A stretch of DNA of 64,000 nucleotides from an uncultured Polaribacter sp. (GCA_943787375.1 CALSME010000001.1:180979-244978); one strand, 5' to 3'. Positions 17,486-27,176 are shown, numbered from the stretch's first letter. Numbers and translations are program-made. Notes: a model not told the origin generated them from the sequence alone.

Positions 17486-18796
17486 ATGGCATCATTTAAA
17501 ATAGAAGGAGGACACAAGTTAGGAGGGACCATTACGCCCCAAGGAGCAAAAAATGAAGTATTACAAATACTTTGTGCTGTTTTATTGACACCAGAAAGAG
17601 TGGTTGTAAATAATGTGCCCGATATTATCGATGTAAATAAACTCATCTTTATTCTCGGAGAGCTAGGTGTAAAAGTTGAAAAACTAAACAGAAGTTCCTA
17701 TGCTTTTCAAGCAGATGATATTGATTTACCATATTTAGAGTCTGCAGAATTTAAAAGAGATGGGAGTTCATTAAGAGGTTCTATCATGTTAGTTGGGCCT
17801 TTGTTGGCGCGTTTTGGAAAAGGATATATTCCACGTCCAGGAGGAGATAAAATTGGAAGAAGAAGGCTCGATACACATTTTGAAGGATTTATCAAGTTAG
17901 GTGCAAAATTTAGATACAATAAAGAAGAATATTTTTACGGAGTAGAAGCAAAAAGTTTACAAGGAACCGAGATGCTTTTAGATGAAGCTTCTGTAACAGG
18001 AACTGCAAATATTTTAATGGCAGCGGTTTTAGCTAAAGGAACAACTAAAATTTACAACGCCGCTTGTGAACCTTATATTCAGCAATTAAGTAAAATGCTG
18101 AATTCGATGGGAGCAAAAATAACAGGAGTCGGATCCAATCTCCTAATTATAGAAGGAGTTACTTCTTTAGGAGGCTGTGAACATACCGTTTTACCAGACA
18201 TGATTGAAATTGGTTCTTGGATTGGAGTTGCCGTTATGACACGCTCAGAACTAACCATTAAAAACGTAAGTTGGGAAAACTTAGGTCAGATTCCAGATGT
18301 GTTCCGAAAATTAGGAATACAATTAGAAAAAAGAGGCGATGATATTTACATTCCAGCACAAGATTCTTACGAAATACAAAACTATATAGATGGTTCTATT
18401 TTAACAATTGCAGATGCCCCATGGCCAGGTTTTACACCCGATTTGTTAAGCATTGTTTTAGTCATTGCAACACAAGCAAAAGGAACCGTACTAATTCATC
18501 AGAAGATGTTTGAAAGTCGTTTGTTTTTTGTGGATAAACTGATTGATATGGGAGCAAAAGTTATTTTATGTGATCCTCACAGAGCTACCGTTATTGGGCA
18601 TAACTTCCAAAGCCAATTGAAAGCTACTATAATGACCTCGCCAGATATTAGAGCAGGAATTTCCTTATTAATTGCAGCACTTTCTGCAAAAGGAACTTCC
18701 ATGATTAATAATATTGAACAAATCGATAGAGGGTATGAAAATATTGAGGCCCGATTGAAGTCGATTGGAGCAAAAATAACACGTATTGAAGATTAA
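17486..18796 (+). CDS. murA: UDP-N-acetylglucosamine 1-carboxyvinyltransferase
   Basis: A 436-residue first committed enzyme of peptidoglycan synthesis, transferring enolpyruvate from PEP to UDP-GlcNAc. N-terminal GGHKLGGTITPQGAKNEVLQIL carries the UDP-GlcNAc and PEP lysine/asparagine residues. The catalytic loop reads RPGGDKIGRRRLDTH, so the residue equivalent to E. coli Cys115 is Asp121. Cys-to-Asp at this position is known to make MurA insensitive to fosfomycin (for example in mycobacteria and chlamydiae). Cotranscribed with the DUF4290 gene; a perfect hairpin follows 45 bp after the stop. Confidence 0.95.
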   Translation: MASFKIEGGHKLGGTITPQGAKNEVLQILCAVLLTPERVVVNNVPDIIDVNKLIFILGELGVKVEKLNRSSYAFQADDIDLPYLESAEFKRDGSSLRGSIMLVGPLLARFGKGYIPRPGGDKIGRRRLDTHFEGFIKLGAKFRYNKEEYFYGVEAKSLQGTEMLLDEASVTGTANILMAAVLAKGTTKIYNAACEPYIQQLSKMLNSMGAKITGVGSNLLIIEGVTSLGGCEHTVLPDMIEIGSWIGVAVMTRSELTIKNVSWENLGQIPDVFRKLGIQLEKRGDDIYIPAQDSYEIQNYIDGSILTIADAPWPGFTPDLLSIVLVIATQAKGTVLIHQKMFESRLFFVDKLIDMGAKVILCDPHRATVIGHNFQSQLKATIMTSPDIRAGISLLIAALSAKGTSMINNIEQIDRGYENIEARLKSIGAKITRIED

Positions 18797-18840
18797 AAGA
18801 CCTGAATAAGATTTTTAAAAATCGGGTTAGGTCACAAACA

Positions 18841-18873
18841 AAAAAAATAGTGTCAGTTTGACACTATTTTTTT
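18841..18873 (+). terminator. Terminator after murA
   Basis: Perfect 15-bp palindrome, AATAGTGTCA-gtt-TGACACTATT extended by an A-run on the left and a T-run on the right. It could terminate in either direction but only the plus strand has an upstream gene. Confidence 0.85.
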
Positions 18874-18925
18874 GTTGGCAACATTTTTGCAAATTAAAGA
18901 TGTATAATTTAACGATTACAAAGAA

Positions 18926-19474
18926 ATGAGTAAGAAAGAAGATATAAAACAAGAAGAAATAAATACAACAGAAGAAACACAACAAGTTGAAGACAATCAG
19001 GAAGTTGTAGAGGAAGTAGCGGAAGAAGTTCCAACATCCGAAGCGTTACTTCTTGCCGAAAAAGACAAGTTTTTACGTCTTTTTGCAGAGTTTGAAAACT
19101 ATAAAAAAAGAACGACAAGAGAACGCGTCGAGCTTTTTAAGACCGCAGGACAAGAAGTAATGACATCTTTACTGCCAGTTGTAGATGATTTTGAACGTGC
19201 TTTGTCACACATTGAAGAAGACAAAGAAGCCGAAGAATTAAGTAAAGGAGTAGTGTTAGTATATCAAAAATTCTACAATACTTTAGAGCAAAAAGGCTTA
19301 TCCAAAATAGAAACAAATGCAGGAGATCTTTTTGATGCTGAAATTCACGAAGCAATTACACAAATTCCAGCACCAAGCAAAGACTTGAAAGGAAAAGTAA
19401 TTGATTGTGTAGAAAAAGGATATAAGTTAGGAGACAAGATCATCCGATACCCAAAAGTAGTGATCGGACAGTAA
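18926..19474 (+). CDS. grpE: Nucleotide exchange factor GrpE
   Basis: 182-residue DnaK cochaperone that releases ADP. A 45-residue acidic, Glu-rich disordered N-terminus precedes the dimerising helix (LLLAEKDKFLRLFAEFENYKKRTTRERVELFKTAGQEV) and the beta domain (GDLFDAEIHEAITQIP...KGKVIDCVEKGYKLGDKIIRYPKVVIGQ). Directly upstream of dnaJ (69 bp). dnaK is not adjacent. Confidence 0.95.
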   Translation: MSKKEDIKQEEINTTEETQQVEDNQEVVEEVAEEVPTSEALLLAEKDKFLRLFAEFENYKKRTTRERVELFKTAGQEVMTSLLPVVDDFERALSHIEEDKEAEELSKGVVLVYQKFYNTLEQKGLSKIETNAGDLFDAEIHEAITQIPAPSKDLKGKVIDCVEKGYKLGDKIIRYPKVVIGQ

Positions 19475-19543
19475 ATAAATTACAATTAACATTTTACAAT
19501 TACCAAAGATTATCGATCACTGATAATTGATCACTGAAAGCAT

Positions 19544-20668
19544 ATGGCAAAACAAGATTTTTACGACGTATTAGGCATTTCTAAATCGGCATCACAAGCA
19601 GAGATTAAGAAAGGGTATAGAAAAATGGCAATCAAATATCATCCAGATAAAAATCCAGATGATAAATCAGCCGAAGAAAACTTTAAAAAAGCGGCAGAAG
19701 CATACGAAATTTTAAGTGACGAAAACAAAAAGGCACGTTATGACCAGTATGGACATCAAGCTTTTGATGGACCTCAGGGCGGAGGCGGCTTTGGCGGTGG
19801 CGGAATGAATATGGATGACATCTTTAGTCAGTTTGGAGATATTTTCGGCGGCGGCGGCGGTTTTGGTGGTTTTGGCGGAGGAGGTCAACGCCAAGCCCGA
19901 GTAAAAGGGAGCAACCTAAGAATTCGTGTAAAATTAACTTTAGAAGAAATTGCTGAAGGTGTAGAGAAAAAAGTAAAAGTTCGTAGAAAGGTACAAGCTG
20001 GAGGTGTTTCCTATAAGACCTGTTCTACATGTAACGGTTCTGGGCAGCAAATGCGAATTACCAATACCATATTGGGTAGAATGCAAACTGCAGTCACCTG
20101 TTCAGGTTGCTCGGGAGCGGGTGAGATGATTAGTAGTAAACCCAATGGTGCAGATGCCCAAGGTTTGGTTGTTGAAGAAGAAACCGTATCTATTAATATT
20201 CCTGAAGGAGTTACTGAAGGTGTGCAATTAAAAGTTGGAGGTAAAGGGAATGATGCGCCAGGGAAAAATTCAATGTCAGGAGATTTATTAGTTTTAATTG
20301 AAGAAATTCCACATGCAACACTAAAAAGAGAAGGAACAAACATACATTACGATCTCTATATTAATTATTCAGATGCGGTCTTAGGAACCAGTAAAGAAGT
20401 AGCGACCGTGAAGGGTAAGGTGAAAATTAAAATAGATGCAGGTACCCAATCCGGTAAGATTTTACGTTTAAAAGGAAAAGGATTACCAAGCATTGAAAGG
20501 TATGGAACTGGAGACTTCCTAATTCATATTAATGTTTGGACACCGCAAGAGTTGAATAAGGAACAAAGACAATTTTTTGAGAAAATGGCTACCGATGAAA
20601 ATTTTGCACCCAACCCTAATACATCAGACAAATCATTTTTTGAAAAAGTAAAAGATATGTTTTCGTAA
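19544..20668 (+). CDS. dnaJ: Chaperone DnaJ with reduced zinc finger
   Basis: 374-residue Hsp40. J domain with the HPD triad at 33-35, a long Gly/Phe region (about 77-115), and C-terminal substrate-binding domains. The zinc-finger domain holds only two CxxCxGxG motifs (CSTCNGSG 160-167 and CSGCSGAG 186-193) instead of the four in E. coli DnaJ. These correspond best to motifs 1 and 4, so one zinc centre (centre I) would remain and centre II, implicated in DnaK handover, would be absent. I believe this form is shared by other flavobacteria. Downstream of grpE in the same operon. Confidence 0.95.
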   Translation: MAKQDFYDVLGISKSASQAEIKKGYRKMAIKYHPDKNPDDKSAEENFKKAAEAYEILSDENKKARYDQYGHQAFDGPQGGGGFGGGGMNMDDIFSQFGDIFGGGGGFGGFGGGGQRQARVKGSNLRIRVKLTLEEIAEGVEKKVKVRRKVQAGGVSYKTCSTCNGSGQQMRITNTILGRMQTAVTCSGCSGAGEMISSKPNGADAQGLVVEEETVSINIPEGVTEGVQLKVGGKGNDAPGKNSMSGDLLVLIEEIPHATLKREGTNIHYDLYINYSDAVLGTSKEVATVKGKVKIKIDAGTQSGKILRLKGKGLPSIERYGTGDFLIHINVWTPQELNKEQRQFFEKMATDENFAPNPNTSDKSFFEKVKDMFS

Positions 20669-20728
20669 ACCTATATTTAGAAATTCAGAAATTTAGATTT
20701 TTTTATTTTATGGTTTACCAATTTAGCA

Positions 20729-20736
20729 TATATTTG
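20729..20736 (+). promoter_or_regulatory. Promoter -7 box of candidate small RNA
   Basis: TATATTTG matches TAnnTTTG exactly and lies about 7 bp before the predicted 5' end of the small transcript. It is 60 bp downstream of the dnaJ stop and no ORF follows it before the terminator at 20787. Confidence 0.5.
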
Positions 20737-20742
20737 TAATGT

Positions 20743-20813
20743 AGCTAAGCAATTAGTTACACTTTTTCTTTTTCATAGCAATTTTTCCCACTCATTTATG
20801 AGTGGGTTTTTTT
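20743..20813 (+). ncRNA. Candidate ~70-nt small RNA between dnaJ and rnpB
   Basis: Between a consensus -7 box (20729) and a strong intrinsic terminator lies a short transcript unit with no ORF. Near its 5' end GTAGCTAA-gcaa-TTAGTTAC forms an 8-bp stem (one G-U) closed by a GNRA-type GCAA tetraloop; the middle is U-rich and single-stranded; the 3' end is the terminator stem. I do not recognise the RNA family. Alternatively the terminator simply ends the grpE-dnaJ operon and the hairpin is incidental. Confidence 0.45.
20787..20813 (+). terminator. Intrinsic terminator between dnaJ and rnpB
   Basis: CCCACTCA-ttta-TGAGTGGG followed by seven T residues, 118 bp after dnaJ and 30 bp before the 5' end of rnpB. 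Confidence 0.88.
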
Positions 20814-20842
20814 ATGAATAATTTGTATACATTTACAGTATG

Positions 20843-21146
20843 AATAGCAGATCTATCTTATCGTCAAGCTTTTTAGCTTGGAGGAAAGTCCGGACATCAA
20901 AGAGTAGTATAGCGGATAACGTCCGTCCAGCGTAAGTTGAGGACCAGTGCAACAGAAAGCAAGTACAGTTCGGCTGTAGTGAAACCAGGTAAACTCTATG
21001 CGATGCAATGCCATGTAAATTAGAGCTTGAGAGCTACTCGCTCGATTCTAAAGGGTAGGCAGATGGATTCTAAGAGTAATTTTAGAACTAGATAAATGAT
21101 AAGAGCCTTTTTAAGGTACAGGATTCGGCTTATTGATCTGCTATTT
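20843..21146 (+). ncRNA. rnpB: RNase P RNA component
   Basis: Catalytic RNA that matures tRNA 5' ends. Diagnostic segments are present: GAGGAAAGTCCGGACATC near the 5' end (20880-20897), a conserved ACAGAAA..., and the 3' portion GGATTCGGCTTA. The terminal helix P1 is formed by AATAGCAGATC (20843-20853) and GATCTGCTATT (21135-21145), which fixes both ends. Total about 304 nt, as expected for a bacterial type A RNA. The 240 bp that follow are very AT-rich and hold no gene. Confidence 0.95.
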
Positions 21147-21386
21147 TTATTATTATTATTTTATGATATTCGTAAAAAAATATTTAAATAGTTACTTTTA
21201 TTAATTTATTTTTAATAAATATAGAAATAACTTTTATTTATTCATTAATTAAAGCAATCTATTAATTATTTTTTAAAATAGCTATAAAAATAGTAGATTT
21301 GCCTTACTAAAATTCTTAATAATAAACAGATAAAGCTTTTTAGATTCCTAGAATTTAAACGGTTTAAAGTACTAAAAATTCCCTAC

Positions 21387-24164
21387 ATGAACACTTATAA
21401 GGATTACCTTCAGCAAATAGAAGATAGAAAAAAGCAAGGACTGAGTCCACAGCCAATTGATGGTGCTGAATTGCTTAGCGAAATCATTGCACAGATTAAA
21501 GATTCAGAGAACGAACATAGAGCGGATTCTCTTAATTTCTTTATTTATAATGTTTTGCCTGGTACAACGAGTGCAGCAGTTGTAAAAGCGAAGTTTTTAA
21601 AGGAGATCATTCTTGGTGAATCGGTATTAAAAGAGATTACACCTGCAGCTGCTTTTGAGCAATTGGCGCATATGAAAGGGGGCCCCTCAATTAATGTTTT
21701 ACTAGATATTGCCTTAGGAAATAATGCAGAGATCGCAAAGCAAGCTTCTGAGGTACTTAAAACACAAGTGTTCCTTTATGAGGCAGACATGGAGCGTATC
21801 GAAGTTGCATACCACAATGGTAATGCAATTGCGAAAGCACTGATTGAAAGTTATGCGAAAGCAGAATTTTTCACGAAGTTACCAGAAGTAGAAGAAAAAA
21901 TAGAAGTAGTAACATTCATCGTAGGTATAGGAGATATTTCTACAGACTTACTTTCTCCAGGAGGCGATGCACACTCTCGATCAGATCGTGAATTGCACGG
22001 ACAATGTATGTTCGAACATAACAAGGAGCAACAAAATGCGTTGCTTGCATTGCAAAAAGAACATCCAGGCAAAAGAGTGATGTTGATTGCAGAAAAAGGA
22101 ACCATGGGAGTAGGATCTTCTAGAATGTCAGGTGTAAACAACGTGGCATTATGGACAGGTGTAAAAGCAAGTCCCTATGTACCATTCATTAACATTGCTC
22201 CAATTATAGCAGGTACCAACGGTATTTCGCCAATTTTCTTGACAACAGTAGGGGTAACAGGTGGTATTGGTGTAGATCTTAAAAACTGGGTAAAGCAGAA
22301 AGATGAAAATGGAAAAACGATTCGAGATGCGGAAGGCAATCCTATTTTAAAGGAAGCTTATTCTGTAGCAACAGGAACCGTACTTACTATCAATACAAAA
22401 GAGAAGAAATTATATAATGGTGATCAGGAATTAATTGATATTTCTGCATCATTAACACCACAAAAAGTGGAATTTATCAAAGCAGGAGGTTCCTATGCAA
22501 TCGTATTTGGTAAAAAATTACAAACATTCGCATCTAAAGTTTTAAATGTTGATGTAATGCCGGTATTTGCAACATCAAAAGAGATTTCTCATGAGGGGCA
22601 AGGACTCACAGCAGTAGAAAAAATATTTAACAAAAATGCCGTTGGAACAACACCAGGGAAAGTATTGCATGCTGGATCGGATGTTCGTGTTGAAGTAAAC
22701 ATCGTCGGATCTCAAGATACAACGGGATTGATGACTTCTCAAGAATTAGAGATGATGGCCGCAACAATAATTTCTCCCATTGTAGATGGAGCTTATCAAT
22801 CAGGTTGTCATACTGCTTCGGTATGGGACAACAAATCGAAGGCAAACATCCCTAGATTGATGAAGTTTATGAATGACTTCGGATTGATTACTGCACGCGA
22901 CCCTGAGCATAAATACCAACCAATGACGGATGTTATTCATAAGGTATTGAATGATTTAACCGTAGACGATTGGGCCATTATTATTGGTGGAGATTCACAT
23001 ACAAGAATGTCTAAAGGTGTAGCCTTTGGAGCAGATTCAGGAACCGTTGCCTTAGCACTCGCTACCGGGGAAGCTTCTATGCCAATTCCAGAATCCGTTA
23101 AAGTAACCTTTAAAGGTGAAATGAAACCGTATATGGATTTTCGTGATGTAGTGCATGCTACACAATCTCAAATGCTTACTCAGTTTGGTGGTGACAATGT
23201 ATTCCAAGGTAAAATTATTGAGGTGCACATTGGAACACTTACTGCCGATCAAGCCTTTACATTTACAGATTGGACTGCAGAAATGAAAGCAAAAGCCTCT
23301 ATCTGTATTTCTGAGGATGATACCTTAATTGAATCTTTAGAGATTGCAAAAGGGAGAATTCAGATTATGATCGAAAAAGGCATGGACAATGATCTTCAAG
23401 TTTTGAAGGGATTAGTTGCAATTGCAGACAAACGAATCTCAGAAATTAAATCAGGAGAAAAACCTGCCTTAACACCAGATGCAAACGCGAAGTATTCAGC
23501 TGAAGTAGTGATTGATTTAGATATCATTGCAGAGCCAATGATTGCAGATCCAGATGTAAACAACGAAGATGTTTCTAAGCGTTATACGCATGATACCATT
23601 AGACCACTTTCATTTTATGGAGGAACTAAAAAGGTAGATCTTGGTTTTGTTGGATCTTGTATGGTTCATAAAGGAGATATGAAAATATTAGCTCAAATGC
23701 TTAAAAATATTGATGAGCAACAAGGAGAGGTAGTCTTTAAGGCTCCTTTAGTTGTAGCACCTCCTACCTATAATATTGTAGATGAATTGAAAGCTGAAGG
23801 TGATTGGGATATTTTGAAAAAATATTCTGGCTTCGAATTTGATGACAATGCACCAAAAGCAATCGCACGTACTGGATATGAAAACATGTTATATTTAGAG
23901 CGTCCTGGTTGTAATTTATGTATGGGGAACCAAGAAAAAGCAGCACCTGGAGATACTGTGATGGCAACATCTACGCGTTTATTCCAAGGTAGAGTTGTAA
24001 AAGATTCTGAAGAGAAAAAAGGAGAATCTTTACTTTCTTCTACACCAGTAGTGGTACTATCTACCATACTCGGTAGAACACCTGCTTTAGAAGAATATGT
24101 AGCTGCTGTAAAAGGAATCAATTTAACGAAGTTTAAGCCTTCACATAAGCTTCTCGTAAAATAA
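21387..24164 (+). CDS. acnB: Aconitate hydratase B
   Basis: 925-residue bifunctional aconitate hydratase/2-methylisocitrate dehydratase of the TCA cycle. Domain order of the AcnB type: N-terminal HEAT-like domain (1-160), swivelling domain (GDISTDLLSPGGDAHSRSDRELHGQCMF, GSSRMSGVNNVALW), then the iron-sulfur catalytic domains. The 4Fe-4S ligands are in GCHTAS (about 472) and in PGCNLCMGNQ near 843-852. Monocistronic, ended by a terminator at 24193 shared with the convergent aminotransferase. Confidence 0.95.
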   Translation: MNTYKDYLQQIEDRKKQGLSPQPIDGAELLSEIIAQIKDSENEHRADSLNFFIYNVLPGTTSAAVVKAKFLKEIILGESVLKEITPAAAFEQLAHMKGGPSINVLLDIALGNNAEIAKQASEVLKTQVFLYEADMERIEVAYHNGNAIAKALIESYAKAEFFTKLPEVEEKIEVVTFIVGIGDISTDLLSPGGDAHSRSDRELHGQCMFEHNKEQQNALLALQKEHPGKRVMLIAEKGTMGVGSSRMSGVNNVALWTGVKASPYVPFINIAPIIAGTNGISPIFLTTVGVTGGIGVDLKNWVKQKDENGKTIRDAEGNPILKEAYSVATGTVLTINTKEKKLYNGDQELIDISASLTPQKVEFIKAGGSYAIVFGKKLQTFASKVLNVDVMPVFATSKEISHEGQGLTAVEKIFNKNAVGTTPGKVLHAGSDVRVEVNIVGSQDTTGLMTSQELEMMAATIISPIVDGAYQSGCHTASVWDNKSKANIPRLMKFMNDFGLITARDPEHKYQPMTDVIHKVLNDLTVDDWAIIIGGDSHTRMSKGVAFGADSGTVALALATGEASMPIPESVKVTFKGEMKPYMDFRDVVHATQSQMLTQFGGDNVFQGKIIEVHIGTLTADQAFTFTDWTAEMKAKASICISEDDTLIESLEIAKGRIQIMIEKGMDNDLQVLKGLVAIADKRISEIKSGEKPALTPDANAKYSAEVVIDLDIIAEPMIADPDVNNEDVSKRYTHDTIRPLSFYGGTKKVDLGFVGSCMVHKGDMKILAQMLKNIDEQQGEVVFKAPLVVAPPTYNIVDELKAEGDWDILKKYSGFEFDDNAPKAIARTGYENMLYLERPGCNLCMGNQEKAAPGDTVMATSTRLFQGRVVKDSEEKKGESLLSSTPVVVLSTILGRTPALEEYVAAVKGINLTKFKPSHKLLVK

Positions 24165-24192
24165 ATAACATTCTTATTTTAAGATAAAAAAG

Positions 24193-24221
24193 CTTGAATC
24201 ATTTGATTCAAGTTTTTTTTT
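24193..24221. terminator. Bidirectional terminator between acnB and aminotransferase
   Basis: CTTGAATC-attt-GATTCAAG flanked by an A-run on the left and a nine-T run on the right, between two convergent genes. Confidence 0.87.
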
Positions 24222-24302
24222 GCGCTAAAAGAAGTGCATTAAAAGTAAATAATTCGAACTGCTTTAGATGATTTTCCAACCTCTCAATAACTGCTTCAAC
24301 GC

Positions 24303-25490
24303 TTATGAGTGCATTGTCACCTCATTAACAACCTCTTTTAAAAGCGAACAGCCTTCAATAATTTCCGCATCAGAAATTGTTAGAGGAGGAGTAATCCGGA
24401 TTGCCTTGCTTTCAAAAAGTAAAAAGAAAAGAATCAATCCTCTTTCCAAACAAGTCAATATAATTTTTGCCGCTAATTCTGGGGAGGCAACAATAGCAGC
24501 TAGCATCAATCCTTTTCCTCTAATTTCTTTAATTTCAGGGTGTTTTAGATGATACCTGATGAGTTCTTCCTTCCTAAGTGTATCTGCAATTAAAGTGTTT
24601 GACAATATTTCTGTTACCGTTGCAAGACCTGCAGCTGCAATCACAGGATGCCCACCAAAAGTAGTAATGTGTCCTAATTTGGGTTCGGTTTGTAATAAGT
24701 GCATCATTTTAGAAGGTGCAATAAATGCACCAATGGGCATGCCACCGCCGAGACCTTTACCGGTTATAACGATATCTGGTGTTACATGATAGTTTTCAAA
24801 ACCCCAAAATTTACCAGTTCTACCAATTCCAGTTTGTATTTCATCTAAAATTAACAGGGCACATACGGTATCACATTTCTCTTTTACTTTTTTTAGAAAA
24901 TCATTTGTTGGGCTAATAAATCCTGCACCTCCTTGAATGGTTTCTAGAATAACAGCGGCAGTTTTATGCGTAATTTTATCTAAATCTGCTTCTTTGTTAA
25001 ACTCAATGAATCGTGCACCTGGAACCAATGGTCGAAATGCTCGGTTTTGTTCTTCAGCGCCAGAAACACTCATTGCGCCTTGTGTATTACCATGATAGGA
25101 ATTCTTCGCAGCAATAATTTCTGACCTTCCTGTAACTCTTTTGGCGAGTTTTAGTGCGCCTTCTGTAGCTTCTGTACCAGAATTGGTAAGATACACGGAC
25201 ATTTCATTATTTGGAAATGTTTCAGCGAGTATTTTGCACAGTGCAACAGGTGCTTCTTGTACAAATTCACCATACACCATCACATGTGCGTGCTTGTCTA
25301 ATTGATTTTTAATTGCTTGTGATACTTTTGGGTGATTATGTCCCAAACTATTTGCTGAGACTCCTGCGACAAAGTCTAAATGCTTCTTGCCTTTGGTATC
25401 AAAGATATAAGAACCCTTTGCATGCGAAATTTCTATCGCTAATGGGTGAGGAGATGTTTGTGCCTGATATGTAAAGAAATCATTTTTCAT
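24303..25490 (-). CDS. Class III PLP-dependent aminotransferase
   Basis: 395-residue fold-type I aminotransferase of the ornithine/acetylornithine/4-aminobutyrate group. The PLP lysine is K245 (VITGKGLGGGMPIGAF), with LDEIQTG (about 215-221) giving the aspartate that contacts the pyridine nitrogen, and NSGTEATEGALKLAK binding phosphate. Substrate cannot be told from sequence; flavobacterial copies are usually called aspartate aminotransferase family. It follows the OstA-like gene with a TAATG stop-start overlap, so the two are cotranscribed, though no functional link is evident. Confidence 0.88.
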   Translation of the reverse strand: MKNDFFTYQAQTSPHPLAIEISHAKGSYIFDTKGKKHLDFVAGVSANSLGHNHPKVSQAIKNQLDKHAHVMVYGEFVQEAPVALCKILAETFPNNEMSVYLTNSGTEATEGALKLAKRVTGRSEIIAAKNSYHGNTQGAMSVSGAEEQNRAFRPLVPGARFIEFNKEADLDKITHKTAAVILETIQGGAGFISPTNDFLKKVKEKCDTVCALLILDEIQTGIGRTGKFWGFENYHVTPDIVITGKGLGGGMPIGAFIAPSKMMHLLQTEPKLGHITTFGGHPVIAAAGLATVTEILSNTLIADTLRKEELIRYHLKHPEIKEIRGKGLMLAAIVASPELAAKIILTCLERGLILFFLLFESKAIRITPPLTISDAEIIEGCSLLKEVVNEVTMHS

Positions 25491-27112
25491 TATTGTTTCT
25501 CTATACTTACAGGACCCTTTGGTATTTTATTTACATCCGATTTGGAAGATGTCATGGGTTTTATAGGTCCCAATTTCTTTCCATTTGTAGCTGTTTTTTT
25601 GTTTTCACCTTCTTTGATAAAAATATCCGTCATTTTTTTGGGTTGTTCATCTTCACGCCAAATAAACCCTTTTAATTCCTTTACATGATCGGGAAGTTTC
25701 GAGGGTGGATAGGTTTTTCCTTCTGTAGTCTTCAAGTATTTGATGGTTTCAATTTCACCTTTAAATAGTGTAAATTCAATATTACTTGAAATTTCTTTTG
25801 AGATGGATTCTAAAACCCCTAATTCGCTTCTGTTATAATACACCGATTCTGCATTCCCTTTAACCAAAAGGGTTCTGATACTATTGTCTTTAAATTTTCC
25901 AAAAATATTTCTTCCTTTAATCTGATTAAAATCGGCAATAGATAAAGAATCTTTGGAATTGATAAAGGCATTGTTCAATACTTTTAAGGAGTCCAATTTC
26001 TCGGTTTCAATATTGGTAATTAGATGAATGGTATCTCCGGTAATTTGATTTTGGTCTGCCCACAAAACAGGGTTTCTAAACATTCTTGTAAGTCCAGTCG
26101 CTTGGTTTGTGTGAATGGAATCACACTTTCCCTGCAAGTCTGACTTAAATATTTTCACGTTATTAAATGTTCGAATAATTCGTTCTTCTGGAATACCAGT
26201 AACGAGTAATGTATCTCCATGAACAAACATAGAGTCCTTATCTATAATTGTAATTGCAACGGCTCTATCTACAATAAACAAAGAATCTTTGAGTTCAAAT
26301 AATTCAGCATAATTTCCTTTTGTCAAAAAATTTTCTACAGTATCTTTTACGATAATGTTGTTAGTTGCAGAAGCAAAGCCACGGTTTTTGTCATAATACA
26401 AACTGTCTCCTTCAATGGTTCTTTCTTTTAAAAATAGTTTTGCATTTTTTACAAAATGAGAGATGTCCGTCTTTGTATTATAAAATCCTCGTTCACTATA
26501 GATGCTGTTTTTATTTTTTGAATTGGTAATTGTAGTTGGCCCATAGAAGTAGGTGAGCCCCGAATTTGTATAATAATCCAAATGTACTGATACTAAATTG
26601 TGTTCTGGATTGACCACATTGACACGAGTTGTTGCTGTAAATTTTTTATTGGTTAGATAGTAGTTTCCGTTTTTGCTTTTTAAGGTATTGGTTGCATCTT
26701 TAATTGTTGCATAGCTTCGGTAATATAATTTTTGGTTGAGGCGGTCAAATTGCAGTGTATCCGATGTTAAGACCATCGTTGGATCTTTCAGGATAACATT
26801 TCCCCAAGACAGCACTTGTTTTGTATTCCCATCATAATCTGCATAATCACTGGTTTGTGTTATGGTGTCTCCTTGTTTTAGGTACACGTTACCAATGGCT
26901 TTGAAAAAGTTTTTCTCTTTGTAGTATAATGCTTGCTGACAGGTTAAAACGGCTCCTTGATGAACCATTCGAACTTCACCAATTAATCGGGTTGCCCCAG
27001 GATATTTTTTTTCGTCAGTATCTTGAAGTTTTGCACTGTAAAGTATTTTTTTAGTTTGTGCATTTGCAGATAGAACAATGAGGGCAAGCAATAAAAAAAA
27101 GATTCTTTTCAA
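25490..27112 (-). CDS. OstA/LptA-like exported protein
   Basis: 540 residues with a signal peptide (KRIFFLLLALIVLSANAQ). The body is a chain of beta-jelly-roll OstA/LptA units (ATRLIGEVRMVHQGAVLTCQQALYYKEKNFFKAIGNVYLKQGDTITQT; later repeats LTSDTLQFDR, IEGDSLYYDKN, IHTNQATGLTRM). OstA-fold proteins carry lipopolysaccharide across the periplasm. No ATG is available; I place the start at a TTG (27112) that gives a perfect signal peptide; another TTG at 27154 adds 14 residues. 64 bp downstream of purA, and coupled to the aminotransferase. Lys/Pro-rich tail. Confidence 0.85.
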   Translation of the reverse strand: MKRIFFLLLALIVLSANAQTKKILYSAKLQDTDEKKYPGATRLIGEVRMVHQGAVLTCQQALYYKEKNFFKAIGNVYLKQGDTITQTSDYADYDGNTKQVLSWGNVILKDPTMVLTSDTLQFDRLNQKLYYRSYATIKDATNTLKSKNGNYYLTNKKFTATTRVNVVNPEHNLVSVHLDYYTNSGLTYFYGPTTITNSKNKNSIYSERGFYNTKTDISHFVKNAKLFLKERTIEGDSLYYDKNRGFASATNNIIVKDTVENFLTKGNYAELFELKDSLFIVDRAVAITIIDKDSMFVHGDTLLVTGIPEERIIRTFNNVKIFKSDLQGKCDSIHTNQATGLTRMFRNPVLWADQNQITGDTIHLITNIETEKLDSLKVLNNAFINSKDSLSIADFNQIKGRNIFGKFKDNSIRTLLVKGNAESVYYNRSELGVLESISKEISSNIEFTLFKGEIETIKYLKTTEGKTYPPSKLPDHVKELKGFIWREDEQPKKMTDIFIKEGENKKTATNGKKLGPIKPMTSSKSDVNKIPKGPVSIEKQ

Positions 27113-27176
27113 AACGTTCGGTTTTAGGCAAAAATAATGAAAAGAATATTTCAAGTGTCTTAATGTTTAGGTAAAA

